A DNA stretch of 64,000 bases from Candidatus Thorarchaeota archaeon (GCA_021498125.1 JAIZWL010000010.1:1-64000), one strand, 5' to 3'. Counted from the stretch's first letter, positions 16,860-26,330 are shown. Notes: a model not told the origin generated them from the sequence alone. A program made the numbers and translations.

Positions 16860-18134
16860 CTACGGACTAATTGCCTCCAAGATGGGACAGGAGGAACCAT
16901 CCATCATCTGTGACAGTGTCCAGAACATCATCCCCTTCATTCCGGTGGTGTCGCAGAAAGAGACCTTTGCCGAGATCGAGCGAGTGGTCTCATAGAAGAT
17001 GATCCCGACATCAATGTCTTGACCACGACCGATTTTCACCGTCACTAATTGATCCGTGGCTGGTGCGTGCCAGTAGGTGCATTTCCCGATATCGTCCCAT
17101 GCCTCGATGAGTCCTGAATAGTTCTCCACAGCACTCTTGACCCAAGACCAAGTGACAGAGTTATCACCAGCAATTGGCCGAGTCTCAGTGAAGGCCGGCC
17201 CAAAGAGATCAGTGTTCGAGTAGGGTGCGATAGGAGCGACACCGTCACCATTCGAATCACCCCAGACAAGGCCATAACCGCCAACCCCCATAATGAGTTT
17301 GGATGCAGGGACTCCGGCATCAAGCCACTTGTAAAGAGTGTAGTTGACGGAATAGGGATTAGGGCCATAGCCCGGACGATCAACACCGTAGAGAGGAGTG
17401 TGAGGCACAGGGATCGACCAGCCGCCCCACTGTTGGATCGAGGCATAGGTCATCGGCATAAACACATCAACATAGTCCTTCGCAGGTGCAAGTTTGGCCG
17501 CGTCCAGTCCTTGAGAATCTGTGGGAATAGTGATGATCGCATTTGACCAAAGACCACGTAACTCCTTTGCCAGACTGACCAGTTGAGAATGCTCCACCGA
17601 ATCCTCCCAGTCAAGATCGAGACCGTCAAACCCTGCTGGACGGAGGATTTCCACGATATTCTGAGCAAAGGCCTTGACGTTTTCCGGAGCGGTCGCACGG
17701 TTCCAGATCTGGTCGGGGTTTGAGCCTGCGCCGCCGAGCATGCAATTGACCTTCACGCCAGCAGCATGACCCGCCTCAATATAGCCGTGAGCCAGATCCA
17801 GCCACGAGTTCAAATCACCATAGAATTCATCGGGCGCCTTCAACGAATACTCGTGGGATGAGGTCGCGTTCACGTGAAGATAACCAAGGATCAGATGAGT
17901 GAGATGGCCCCAAGGAATATCATCAGCGTGTAATGAGTTCCATTGATAGACGGGATGATATGCAAGAACCCAGAAATTAGCGTTAGTATGGTTATTGTTA
18001 GTGGTGTTAGTGGTAGTAGTGTCAGTGATGTTGTCATCATCATTGGTATTGTAATCCCCAGACCAATAGACCATAGTCCCAATCACAATCGCAATAATTA
18101 ATAAAATAGCAACAGCTTGAATACGATCTTCCAT
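16860..18134 (-). CDS. Extracellular GH18-family glycoside hydrolase (chitinase-like)
   Basis: Start chosen at an internal ATG with GGGAGTG eight bases upstream; an ATG 48 bp earlier would place charged residues ahead of the membrane helix. The N-terminal helix VAILLIIAIVIGTMVYW anchors or exports the protein and is followed by a Thr/Asn-rich linker. The barrel contains the complete GH18 catalytic motif DGLDLDWE (Asp170, Asp173, Asp175, acid/base Glu177) and the typical first strand WVLAYHPVYQW, a MPMTYAS strand and a late Trp-bearing strand GMMFWTL. The family hydrolyses beta-1,4-GlcNAc polymers such as chitin or peptidoglycan, or binds glycans. It is likely exported to degrade environmental polymers; the exact substrate is unknown. 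Confidence 0.85.
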   Translation of the reverse strand: MEDRIQAVAILLIIAIVIGTMVYWSGDYNTNDDDNITDTTTTNTTNNNHTNANFWVLAYHPVYQWNSLHADDIPWGHLTHLILGYLHVNATSSHEYSLKAPDEFYGDLNSWLDLAHGYIEAGHAAGVKVNCMLGGAGSNPDQIWNRATAPENVKAFAQNIVEILRPAGFDGLDLDWEDSVEHSQLVSLAKELRGLWSNAIITIPTDSQGLDAAKLAPAKDYVDVFMPMTYASIQQWGGWSIPVPHTPLYGVDRPGYGPNPYSVNYTLYKWLDAGVPASKLIMGVGGYGLVWGDSNGDGVAPIAPYSNTDLFGPAFTETRPIAGDNSVTWSWVKSAVENYSGLIEAWDDIGKCTYWHAPATDQLVTVKIGRGQDIDVGIIFYETTRSISAKVSFCDTTGMKGMMFWTLSQMMDGSSCPILEAISP

Positions 18135-18441
18135 GAAGCGTGCACTCCCGTGGTGGTAAGGGTGGTGGTCTTGCAGAATCAACGAATCAATTTAACATCT
18201 TTCGATTGAAGCAGCCTTTACGACTCTATTGATACTTGTTTATATCAATAAATATTTTGTTTCTCCGAACAAGTAATCCGCCAAGGATTTCAAAATATAC
18301 ACAATGCCATTATCGCTTCACCTATTTCTTCAAGGAAACTGCCAATCCCCCGGGTCTTATAGAAAACTCATCGTAGGTTATGTTGCCCTACTTGTGACGT
18401 GGTCCCTTAGGATCACGTGACTAACGTTGTCCAACTTGCAA

Positions 18442-19182
18442 TCAATAGTCAGTCTCAAGAGAGTAACGGTCAAACTGCACAGGGAGCGCCCGTAAGAGAG
18501 GACAACCGATCAGGACTGTGATGAACCCCGCGAAGACAACTTTCAAGGGGGTGATGATTCCTGCAACCAGCCATAGGACAGCGAGTTGCTCAGGTGTGAA
18601 GCCGTAGAATAGCCAGTAGGTCTGACAGGGGATGAGGAAAAAGATCCGGGTCAGAATGTCAGCCTCCAATCCGAAGACGGCACTCAGCCCGACAAGGACT
18701 TTCCGTGACATCCACTGTGGACGCGAGCCATGTCGAAAGGTCACATAAGAGGCAATCACGATTAAGACGATGTACGTAGAGAGTGTATCCCAGATACCCC
18801 AGAGAGGAAGCGACCAAGTTACGGGTGTGAGAAAATAGGCAGCGAACAGGAGAGTATTGATCACGACTGCCTCGCGCCAGCGTCCATCATACACGAGTCC
18901 GGAGACCGCCGCCCCAACTGGTGCCCCGAGCATGAACAGTAATTCATAGGGGTCTCGAAAGTAAATCATATGCCCGACCAGTGTTCCAAGCCCAACCGAC
19001 ATAGCCCCTGCTGCTGGGCCGAGGATGATCCCTACGAGTGGGCTGATGAGAAATAACCACGAGTCCCATACACCACTGGAGAAACCAGGAAGCATGGGGA
19101 TGGCATCAAGTACTGCCACCATTGCTGCAAAGACTGCAATTAGAGAGATCTGATTGCTGGCAAGAGGTCGTAAAGTGGGCAT
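18442..19182 (-). CDS. ECF transporter S-component-like membrane protein
   Basis: 246 residues with about six membrane helices. The opening ISLIAVFAAMVAVLDAI and LISPLVGIILGPAAGAMSVGLGTLVGHMIYF resemble substrate-binding S subunits of energy-coupling factor transporters, with the small-residue helix used to contact the EcfT scaffold. No EcfA/EcfT genes are near, which is normal for group II systems sharing one energising module. The ligand, usually a vitamin or queuosine precursor, cannot be told. It stands alone on the minus strand. Confidence 0.65.
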   Translation of the reverse strand: MPTLRPLASNQISLIAVFAAMVAVLDAIPMLPGFSSGVWDSWLFLISPLVGIILGPAAGAMSVGLGTLVGHMIYFRDPYELLFMLGAPVGAAVSGLVYDGRWREAVVINTLLFAAYFLTPVTWSLPLWGIWDTLSTYIVLIVIASYVTFRHGSRPQWMSRKVLVGLSAVFGLEADILTRIFFLIPCQTYWLFYGFTPEQLAVLWLVAGIITPLKVVFAGFITVLIGCPLLRALPVQFDRYSLETDY

Positions 19183-19241
19183 ACCTTATAGTAAGGTGCG
19201 CCCCCTTTTTTATAAATTGGTTCGCTGAGGAGAATAGGCTT

Positions 19242-19592
19242 CTACCACTCGCCGGAAAAGAACACTAACCAAGCGACTACAGCCTCGAGATTGTTGGCGG
19301 GGTTCTCACTCAGACGAAATAGAGTCGAACCACTCGAAGTCATGATGCTGTTCGAACCTAATCTGAAACGTGTAGAACCCGAACTGCTCATCACCGACGA
19401 ACGATCATAGCGAGCAATAGTACTTCCCGACGAATTGGAGACATAGCCACCGCTGACCTTTCCGATTGTGCTACCTGACGAGTTAGACACGTAATCTCCA
19501 GAGATCCGACCGATCGTACTACGGGAGGAAGACATCACATAGGAGCCTTCCACATATCCTATTGTGGAACCACTACTGTTCATTATTTGCAT
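19242..19592 (-). CDS. Beta-flower-type repeat protein
   Basis: Start taken at the ATG just before the repeats; the upstream extension of the frame has no repeat character. The protein is built from about seven units of ~14-16 residues of the form SSGSTIGxxxGxYV, changing to SSGSTRFRLGSNSIM in the last units, then a short apolar tail (VVAWLVFFSGEW). This is the pattern of short beta-strand repeat proteins such as the four-fold beta-flower group. Function unknown; in bacteria these occur as small structural or toxin-associated proteins. Confidence 0.6.
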   Translation of the reverse strand: MQIMNSSGSTIGYVEGSYVMSSSRSTIGRISGDYVSNSSGSTIGKVSGGYVSNSSGSTIARYDRSSVMSSSGSTRFRLGSNSIMTSSGSTLFRLSENPANNLEAVVAWLVFFSGEW

Positions 19593-19888
19593 AGTATCAC
19601 AATTCCAGAGTATTACGATTTCAAATATGAACTTGTTTGGTAGATTATTGGAGAATCGACGAACCTGAAACTGTGTTGACATACCAAAACAACATATTGT
19701 TTCACTAGGAACTACTTGCATAAGTCATGTAAACCTACATGTGAGAGATGACAATAGAGATCGTACATACAAGTCGAAAATAGGTCATGATAATCCAGAG
19801 AAAGAAACCGTTTGCAACTGTTTGTGACCCCATATGAAACTGAAAGGACAACAAGAAGTGGTCACACCATCATTAAGGCTTTGAGGAA

Positions 19889-20587
19889 TCACATGAAATC
19901 GATGGAATAACTGGTAGAAGGCTGAGGCGTAGTATCACCAAGAGGAATTAGTTCAAGCCTAAATGAATCAAGTTTACGTCTAATCATGGTGAATTGCAGA
20001 CTAAATCCCCGTAAAGTTGCCTGCTTTTTGGCCCTATAGAATTCACTAAGATTAAGGAGGGACACTATTATGCCGAAAAATAGCGCCGGGAGAAAAAAGA
20101 ACAGGCTCAACAAATTACCAGTATTTGGGTAAGGACACATAAAGTTCCACAATGCTTGTATTCCATTTAACCAAAGGATTCCGATGTATGGTCCAATTAA
20201 TAGGAGCAGGAGCCGTCGGATACCAACTTGAACAATATGATCACGAAATACCTCAACATATAATCTGTGAATGGGAATGTATAGCACTAGACCGACTAGA
20301 CCACCAATAAAGGTACAAAGATACAGGACTGGTCTGACGAATGCCGCACCTAAAAATGCGACTAAAGCATCATCGACAGGATTGTGGACAATAAAGACAT
20401 AGGGCGAGAGGAAATACGGTAATGTCATAAGAGATAAGAGAACAAAGCTCACTAAATGTATCCAATTGACATATACCAACGGGTCTGAAACTCTTTGGGT
20501 GTCTTTATTTTGAGAACATGGCTCATCAGTAACTAGTGTCATTCCTATCGCCCCATTAAGTATACTATGTTTGGATATAGTGCCCAT
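19889..20587 (-). CDS. Four-helix membrane protein, partner of the caspase-like protein
   Basis: About 232 residues from an ATG with GGAG seven bases upstream that overlaps the preceding gene by 23 nt; another ATG at 20542 would remove the overlap. Hydrophobic helices lie near the beginning (VNWIHLVSFVLLSLMTL), then VAFLGAAFVRPVLYLCTFIGG, LLLLLIGPYIGILWL and LFFFLPALFFGIIVSLL, followed by a basic cytoplasmic tail. No family recognised. The overlap indicates co-expression with the secreted caspase-like protein. Confidence 0.6.
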   Translation of the reverse strand: MGTISKHSILNGAIGMTLVTDEPCSQNKDTQRVSDPLVYVNWIHLVSFVLLSLMTLPYFLSPYVFIVHNPVDDALVAFLGAAFVRPVLYLCTFIGGLVGLVLYIPIHRLYVEVFRDHIVQVGIRRLLLLLIGPYIGILWLNGIQALWNFMCPYPNTGNLLSLFFFLPALFFGIIVSLLNLSEFYRAKKQATLRGFSLQFTMIRRKLDSFRLELIPLGDTTPQPSTSYSIDFM

Positions 20588-21677
20588 CACATGGCTCCGG
20601 CCATGCAAGAACTGGAATAGGACTAGAGCCTACCCCTGAATAAACAAGATGGATCCACCATGAACGTCCGATTTTTATTCGCTCCACGCCACGTTCAGGA
20701 ATTTCATGAAATATCCATCCTGAGCCTGTTTCATCAGGTAGAAAAACGGATGCAATAATTGAAACTCCAATACCAATAGCCGCAAAAACAGATGCAATTG
20801 CTGCTGCAACAGCTAAAGTAGTGCCTGCAGAAATTAGACCGAGAGCAATACCCACCGTAAGTATAGCATCAATAATGGGGCCCATACCTCCTGCCTTCCA
20901 GAATTCCACCTTATCCCTTGAAACATGTTGTGCGGCCATACCACCAATTGCGGTACCATATTTGTCCTTGGTAGTACGATCAATAGTAAAGTCACGTGAT
21001 GGCCCCACTCCCACCATAGTATGGTAGTAATACGTGTAGTCTGGATGATCATAGAACACCTCATCATCGGGGTTAATATTGTAAGCATCCCAGTACATAC
21101 TTTTGTAGTAGAAATCATAAGTGGGGGGTGACGGAGGGGGAGAACCACCGCCTATATAATGCAAAAAGATAGGTGCAGACGGATCGTTAAAAAGGACTGT
21201 CAAGCGCTTGGTAAACTTGAAGTAGATCGAATCAATATTGCCTAGTGTCCCCATAGATGAGAATAGAACCAGAGAAGTAATGAGTCCGCCCAAAATGGCA
21301 TCTATCATCCCGAAACTGAATACAGAACTCCTGACTACATACTGTGTAATCTCATTAGAATCACATGCTAACACGATATCATTGCCCGGGGTCATCTCGA
21401 TCATATCACTGAATGCACGCCAACTGAGCACCTGTGAACCTGCAAGAATCCCGTCCTTCGAACCATGAGACACCCAGACCACTCTTCCGGCCGTCCGATG
21501 AATAGTCAGAGCATATTCTAGAGACCCATACTCCACAACCTGCACAGACGGATCATTTGCTGTAATAGTTCGGACAGCAGTATTCACCGCACGGTTATGG
21601 TGCATGACCACCACCACATCCGAAACCACTGGTGCCGAGAGCGGCATGACCCACAATGGCGACAACACGGCGATCAC
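20565..21677 (-). CDS. Secreted caspase-like (clan CD-like) protein with C-terminal membrane segments
   Basis: The frame starts at GTG inside what looks like a signal peptide (VIAVLSPLWVMPLSAPVVS); the frame stays open upstream, and GAGGTGAT at ~21706-21713 would fit a slightly longer protein lacking a standard start codon. Residues ~20-120 show a Rossmann-like core with the dyad signature of caspase-like peptidases: VVWVSHGSKDG (His71) and DIVLACDSNE (Cys105) after strands. Later come a Pro-rich linker with Tyr-rich stretch (~175-215) and two apolar segments (GPIIDAILTVGIALGLISAGTTL and AAIASVFAAIGIGVSIIASVF). Activity is predicted from the His/Cys spacing only. The neighbour is a coupled membrane protein. 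Confidence 0.5.
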   Translation of the reverse strand: MIAVLSPLWVMPLSAPVVSDVVVVMHHNRAVNTAVRTITANDPSVQVVEYGSLEYALTIHRTAGRVVWVSHGSKDGILAGSQVLSWRAFSDMIEMTPGNDIVLACDSNEITQYVVRSSVFSFGMIDAILGGLITSLVLFSSMGTLGNIDSIYFKFTKRLTVLFNDPSAPIFLHYIGGGSPPPSPPTYDFYYKSMYWDAYNINPDDEVFYDHPDYTYYYHTMVGVGPSRDFTIDRTTKDKYGTAIGGMAAQHVSRDKVEFWKAGGMGPIIDAILTVGIALGLISAGTTLAVAAAIASVFAAIGIGVSIIASVFLPDETGSGWIFHEIPERGVERIKIGRSWWIHLVYSGVGSSPIPVLAWPEPCDGHYIQT

Positions 21678-22193
21678 AAGCAGCGCAGTCCGTAGTTTTA
21701 AAAAATCACCTCTATGACGACCGACCGACCTAGATCCACTCGTGCACCTAGTGCACGTTCAAATTTCCCCATTTCACTCAAGAGAATCTCTCCTTAAATT
21801 GCCAGTTCTATCAAATGGATATAAGTGTATCCAATCACTGAACCAAGATCGTACAGGTTACAAACACTAATGGCAATCCATATCTTATGTATTCGAGATC
21901 TTGCACCTATAAAGGCCACCAGCAACAGAGAACGTGGACATTGTTAAACGGGGTGGCTGTAGAACACTATTAGCTAAGCCGTTGATTCACGGACAATGTC
22001 TGAGCAACAGGTTAGTTGATTTCTCATGTGACATACCCGATGGTGTTGCTATGTGAACTCCGAACTCGGTCTCCTTCTTTGTCTACCTCATAATAGATGA
22101 CAAAAATTATTGATCATAAAATAAGGGGATGGACCAAGAAGTGCACTTGACCTAGGTTTAAAAGTTCTCGTAGGAAATTGGAAATGAGTACGG
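21678..22193. other. Intergenic region between divergent genes
   Basis: This ~515-bp gap carries the likely ribosome-binding site of the caspase-like gene (GAGGTGAT on the minus strand, ~21706-21713), a perfect palindrome around CGTGCACCTAGTGCACG near 21750 and A/T-rich sequence before the plus-strand coiled-coil gene. No gene or RNA was recognised. Confidence 0.45.
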
Positions 22194-23024
22194 ATGACTG
22201 AAACTGAAAAGGAACTTGACCCGACCAAGATCGCAGAAAAGTTTCTAGAAGCATTAAGAAAAAACCCAAGCATTAGAGAGCAGTTCTTAGAATTAATAGA
22301 ACCAGGAGCTTATGTCAAACGGGATGAGCTCGCAGAAGTAATGCAAGAGATTAAACAACTGCGTGTAGAAAATGTTGAACGGTACGAGGCAATGGATAGA
22401 CGATTTGAAGAGGTATTCAAACGTTTTGAGAACATGGATAGACGATTTGAAGCCACACAAAAACAGATGGATGAACGCTTCGAAACAATGCAAAAACAGA
22501 TGGACAGACGATTTGAAGAGGTATTCAAACGTTTTGAGAACGTGGATAGACGATTTGAAGAGGTATTCAAACGTTTTGAGAACGTGGATAGACGATTTGA
22601 AGAGGTGTTCCAACGCTTTGATGATCTTTCTCTGGCCTTAGGTCATGATTTTGAGGAGTTTAATAGCTACTGGTTACAGACCTTTCTCATCGAGCAAGGC
22701 TATCCTAAGATAGATGTTAAGAAATATCATTTCGTGGACAATGACTATTCTGTGTTTCCGGATTCCAAGGATATTGAACTTGATCTGTTCAACGAAAAGC
22801 CATTAGTAGTCGGCGAGGTCACAGCATTCGTTCGCGGGATTGATAAGGTTAACGTATTCCTGAGAAAGGTCAAGTTCATTGAGAACCTCTTCAAATGCAC
22901 TGCGGACTACAAGTTATTCATTACGTATGCAATAGATGCGGAAATAAGAGATGAGGCAGTCAAATTGTTGGAAGATAATGGAGTGATACTCATCACTATT
23001 CGCAGACATCCTCGTGACAGATGA
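22194..23024 (+). CDS. Coiled-coil protein with PD-(D/E)XK-like C-terminal domain (DUF3782-type)
   Basis: 276 residues. After a helical N-terminus there is a long coiled coil (residues ~55-150) made of 14-residue units of the type DRRFEEVFKRFENV. The C-terminal domain has FLIEQGYPKIDV, then IELDLFNEKPLVVGEVTAF and YKLFITYAIDAEIRDEA, matching the archaeal/cyanobacterial DUF3782 group of the PD-(D/E)XK superfamily. In place of the usual Glu-x-Lys there is Glu-Val-Thr, so nuclease activity is doubtful. Frequent in thermophilic and Asgard archaea, of unknown function. Monocistronic by layout. Confidence 0.7.
   Translation: MTETEKELDPTKIAEKFLEALRKNPSIREQFLELIEPGAYVKRDELAEVMQEIKQLRVENVERYEAMDRRFEEVFKRFENMDRRFEATQKQMDERFETMQKQMDRRFEEVFKRFENVDRRFEEVFKRFENVDRRFEEVFQRFDDLSLALGHDFEEFNSYWLQTFLIEQGYPKIDVKKYHFVDNDYSVFPDSKDIELDLFNEKPLVVGEVTAFVRGIDKVNVFLRKVKFIENLFKCTADYKLFITYAIDAEIRDEAVKLLEDNGVILITIRRHPRDR
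22395..22628 (+). repeat. 42-bp coding repeats in the coiled coil
   Basis: A 42-bp unit starting GATAGACGATTTGAAGAGG occurs at 22395-22436 and three times in tandem at 22503-22544, 22545-22586 and 22587-22628, with only a few differences in the last. The units encode 14 residues each, two heptads of coiled coil. Near identity at DNA level implies recent expansion by slippage or unequal recombination. Confidence 0.85.
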
Positions 23025-23294
23025 AGCGTGTCATTGACTTGTGGATTTGTTTTCAGACACAACACGACGAGGAAAAATACGATACGTTTTGAAACAGTAC
23101 ATTTGCAATTTTCAATGAGGGACCATTACTTGTGAGAGAAATAATGCAATTACTCCGGAGGAGCGACAAAATCGGAGGATCAACGTAGAAGTAGAACCAG
23201 AACTTCATACTACCTTGTGGATGAGGGCACGTAGCAATCGATCATATCGGCGTACAACAGCATACCACCGGAACTGGATCTGGCGAATACCGGC

Positions 23295-24878
23295 TTACAA
23301 TGATTTCAAGTAATCAATGACATCCAAGCCATAGGCATATTTGACTCCGGACGTGAGCGGGCACCAGTGCGGCAACAGGACAGTATTGCATACAGTGATC
23401 TCCAAATCCGCATCGTTGTCCAGCTGCTGAGCAAATAGACCCCATGTGATACATTGGTTGTCAAATAGTATCTCGTACTGTCCGTCAGTATAACTGAATA
23501 CATCAGAAGAAGAGAGACCTCCCTTTTGGTTTAGGAACAGAACCAGATCGCCATAGCTGGTCTCCCATGTAGCATACTCCTTACAGAAGATCATTGCATC
23601 ATCATAACCGTCCTTGTCACAGTCCATGACGACGAGCCGTGAATAGACGCGGATGTAAGGGTAGTGCGTTCCGTTAGGATTGGAGATTCCACTCAACTCG
23701 TAGCCTGTACCGTTGGGGATCAGAGAGATGACTCCGGAGTACGGATAGGAGGCGGAGTTGTTCGAGTTAAAACCAAAGACCACTGATTCCTTGCCATTAG
23801 TCGGGTCGCCATCAAGGTTTGCAGCCTTCGCATCCATCACTGATGCATCATCGATCCAGAATGTCTGAATCTCTTCAAAGAGAAAATCTATGCTCAAATT
23901 CAAGACCCTACGATACAAAGTGATCCTTGCACGGATGATGGTCTCACCATCTGTATAGGCACCACCGACAACCAAGTCCATGTTATTATCACTGTCAAGA
24001 TGAATTGGCACAACTCCAGGCGAGTATACGCCGGTCGCACCAGTCACCTCATCAGGACGCCAGACCATCTCTTCAATGCCCTGCCCGGTCTGAACATAGA
24101 ATCGTTTCACGTAGAAGGGATCGGACAAGTACGGAATCGAACCGGTGATGTTCTCTGTGACATAGGTATAGTTGACCGATTCGAATCCATTGTCGGGCTG
24201 TTCCAACAGGAAGACTCGTGCACCATTTCCACCAGCCACTTTAGTCATTGTCGGGACAATGATGTCCATCTTATCATTGGAGAGCGAACGGAACTTGGGA
24301 TCGGCAGGTACTGGAATACAATTGGAGATACCCGTGCTTGTGATGTTTTCGCCCCATGCGCCCCACACAAGAGGCTGCGGCTCGGGATTGGGACTATTTG
24401 GGTCCAGGTAGATGATTCCGGGGAACGCTCTTCGCGTTGTACCAATATGATTGGCCGGATAGTACACGGCATCCATCGCAGTTATGATCTCAGGATAGCC
24501 GTCCGCATCAACATCGGCAGAGATGAATCCCTTTGTTGGCCATGCGCCAACGTTATCGGGATCAAACTGAGAATGGATCGGATAGCGACTCCACGAATCA
24601 CCATCCTTGTAATTGACAAAGATACCAGGATGCCCATGATGATATCCTGCGACTGTGACAATATCGCTGGTTCCAAGGAAATCACCAGAGAGCGCGACTT
24701 GGTAGCAGTCGAATATGTCATCGGAATAATGACCTGTGCTGATCACTTTCCAAGAGGCGGGAAATTCATTAAAATAATCATGCGAAACAAAACAGGGATA
24801 GAGATAGATTCCGACAATCATTACGATAATGGAAACCGATATGACAATACTGACCTTCTTTTTTGATAGGCGGCGCAT
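23295..24878 (-). CDS. Membrane-anchored or secreted FG-GAP/VCBS-type repeat protein
   Basis: 527 residues with an AGGAG site before the ATG. A basic start and one membrane helix (VSIVISVSIIVMIVGIYLY) precede an all-beta ectodomain. Repeated Ca-binding-like loops occur: DVDADGYPEI, LDSDNNMDL, CDKDGYDDA and LDNDADLEI, each followed by Ile/Val-rich strands, as in FG-GAP/VCBS beta-propellers of integrin type. Such proteins bind glycans or other surface ligands. No enzymatic motif was seen. It is a single transcription unit facing away from the neighbouring membrane sensor gene. Confidence 0.7.
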   Translation of the reverse strand: MRRLSKKKVSIVISVSIIVMIVGIYLYPCFVSHDYFNEFPASWKVISTGHYSDDIFDCYQVALSGDFLGTSDIVTVAGYHHGHPGIFVNYKDGDSWSRYPIHSQFDPDNVGAWPTKGFISADVDADGYPEIITAMDAVYYPANHIGTTRRAFPGIIYLDPNSPNPEPQPLVWGAWGENITSTGISNCIPVPADPKFRSLSNDKMDIIVPTMTKVAGGNGARVFLLEQPDNGFESVNYTYVTENITGSIPYLSDPFYVKRFYVQTGQGIEEMVWRPDEVTGATGVYSPGVVPIHLDSDNNMDLVVGGAYTDGETIIRARITLYRRVLNLSIDFLFEEIQTFWIDDASVMDAKAANLDGDPTNGKESVVFGFNSNNSASYPYSGVISLIPNGTGYELSGISNPNGTHYPYIRVYSRLVVMDCDKDGYDDAMIFCKEYATWETSYGDLVLFLNQKGGLSSSDVFSYTDGQYEILFDNQCITWGLFAQQLDNDADLEITVCNTVLLPHWCPLTSGVKYAYGLDVIDYLKSL

Positions 24879-25035
24879 AAAGGAAGACTCCTTTGTTTAA
24901 TAAACTGCCTAATATTATAACTCTTCTGACAAAATTGACGACCCCACTTTTCAAAGATATATAGCCCAAGACAGTTTAACTATCAGGAAACTATCAGAAT
25001 AGAAGATAAAATATACAATCTACTGGGTGTCAATA

Positions 25036-26133
25036 ATGGATCTGAGTCTATTTCTCGTGGGACTGGGCCTGTCAACAGGATTTGTACTCATCACGATCAT
25101 CTTCTGGCTAAGAGAACGGAAGACCGGTCGAAAGGTCTACTTTCTCAAAGAAGCAACGGCACTTGGGACGCTGACGGGAATTGCCAATCTCATGAAGGCA
25201 GGTCCCGAGGTTGATGTTTTTGGTCTTGGTCCAGATCTGCTTCAATGGTTCGTGCTGACATCATGGAGCATTGTCTTCGGCATGCTCGGATTCTTCTTCC
25301 TCAGCATGCGACATGAGAGTCCCCCATGGAAACAGGTCTCACTTGCAGTTGCGCTCGGCGTGACCGAATTGACTGCGGGTCTTGCAACACTCCCCAATCC
25401 GGTACCCGCAGGAAATCCATTATACTTGACGTGGAAAGTATGCTTCTCACTCCTTGGCCTGTATATCTTCAGTTATGGGGCAAAGGTGTACATTGACGCC
25501 CAACGTAGAAGGCCCGAGATCAGAAGCCTGCTCATGAGTCTCGCATTATCCATTGTTGCAGTATCGTATCTTCCTGTGATATTGACCTATGATCTCCCGA
25601 ACTATCTTGGTATCCAGCTCATCCCCGGCATCAACACGGAAACTGCGACAGACTATGTGCGCATCGTGACTCTGATAATCATCGTCCTTACTCTTCTCTC
25701 AGACATGGAGTACTTCTACAGGATTCCAACTGAACTCTATGCGATCTCGGTTGTTGCGGAGTCGGGAATCAGCCTCTATAGTTATGGTGACGAGAACGTT
25801 GACATTGATCCGAATCTCTTGGCCTCCGCACTGACAGCGATCTCGGTTGTAGTAAAAGAGTCATCAGGGAGCACCAAGCCGCTCAGAAGAATTGCTACCG
25901 GTGATAGGATCATTCTGGTCGTGAGCAAACCGGAACAGGAGTTCTCTGTGACTGCACTGGCTGAACGATCCTCCCTTGTACTGGTCCGTTCACTTCAGGT
26001 CTTTGCGGACTTCATCTCCGAAGAGATAGGGGACACACTAGCTACGGACACGATCTTGGCGCTCGATAAGAAGAAGATAGATGGACTTGTCTTCCGTGCA
26101 TTTCCGTTTCTAAAAGTAAGCAGAAGCAAATAG
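25036..26133 (+). CDS. Seven-helix membrane protein with C-terminal longin/roadblock-like domain
   Basis: Start taken at ATG with GGGTG six bases upstream; a GTG lies 9 bp earlier. About seven hydrophobic helices fill residues 1-235. The cytoplasmic ~120-residue tail has the layout of longin or roadblock domains: strand LYAISVVAESGISLYSY, helix DPNLLASALTAISVVVKE, strands PLRRIATGDRIILVVS and FSVTALAERSSLVL, and a last amphipathic helix. Such domains regulate small GTPases and are expanded in Asgard archaea, where many are fused to membrane helices. The protein may be a membrane receptor linked to GTPase signalling; this is an inference from fold pattern. Confidence 0.5.
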   Translation: MDLSLFLVGLGLSTGFVLITIIFWLRERKTGRKVYFLKEATALGTLTGIANLMKAGPEVDVFGLGPDLLQWFVLTSWSIVFGMLGFFFLSMRHESPPWKQVSLAVALGVTELTAGLATLPNPVPAGNPLYLTWKVCFSLLGLYIFSYGAKVYIDAQRRRPEIRSLLMSLALSIVAVSYLPVILTYDLPNYLGIQLIPGINTETATDYVRIVTLIIIVLTLLSDMEYFYRIPTELYAISVVAESGISLYSYGDENVDIDPNLLASALTAISVVVKESSGSTKPLRRIATGDRIILVVSKPEQEFSVTALAERSSLVLVRSLQVFADFISEEIGDTLATDTILALDKKKIDGLVFRAFPFLKVSRSK

Positions 26134-26330
26134 ATCCAACCAAAGCTCTGGGTCTTGTCGAAGATAGGCCGTGGACATAGACAATTGGCCAGATTGCATC
26201 TCACACCTCAAGAGCGTATAATGAAAACTACAATGAGAAAGATTGGAATCGGCAGACAGAAAAATGCCAGCGAACGATATTTCAACAGAGCAAGGTGAGT
26301 AGCAGCTTGCAATCAGGTCGGTAGATAGTC

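Noticed and set aside
22194-23024. Active nuclease call for the coiled-coil protein
   Set aside because: The catalytic strand has Glu-Val-Thr instead of Glu-x-Lys.
24000-24866. Long plus-strand frame opposite the FG-GAP gene
   Set aside because: It mirrors the codon pattern of the minus-strand gene, has no domain, and the minus frame has a signal helix and calcium loops.
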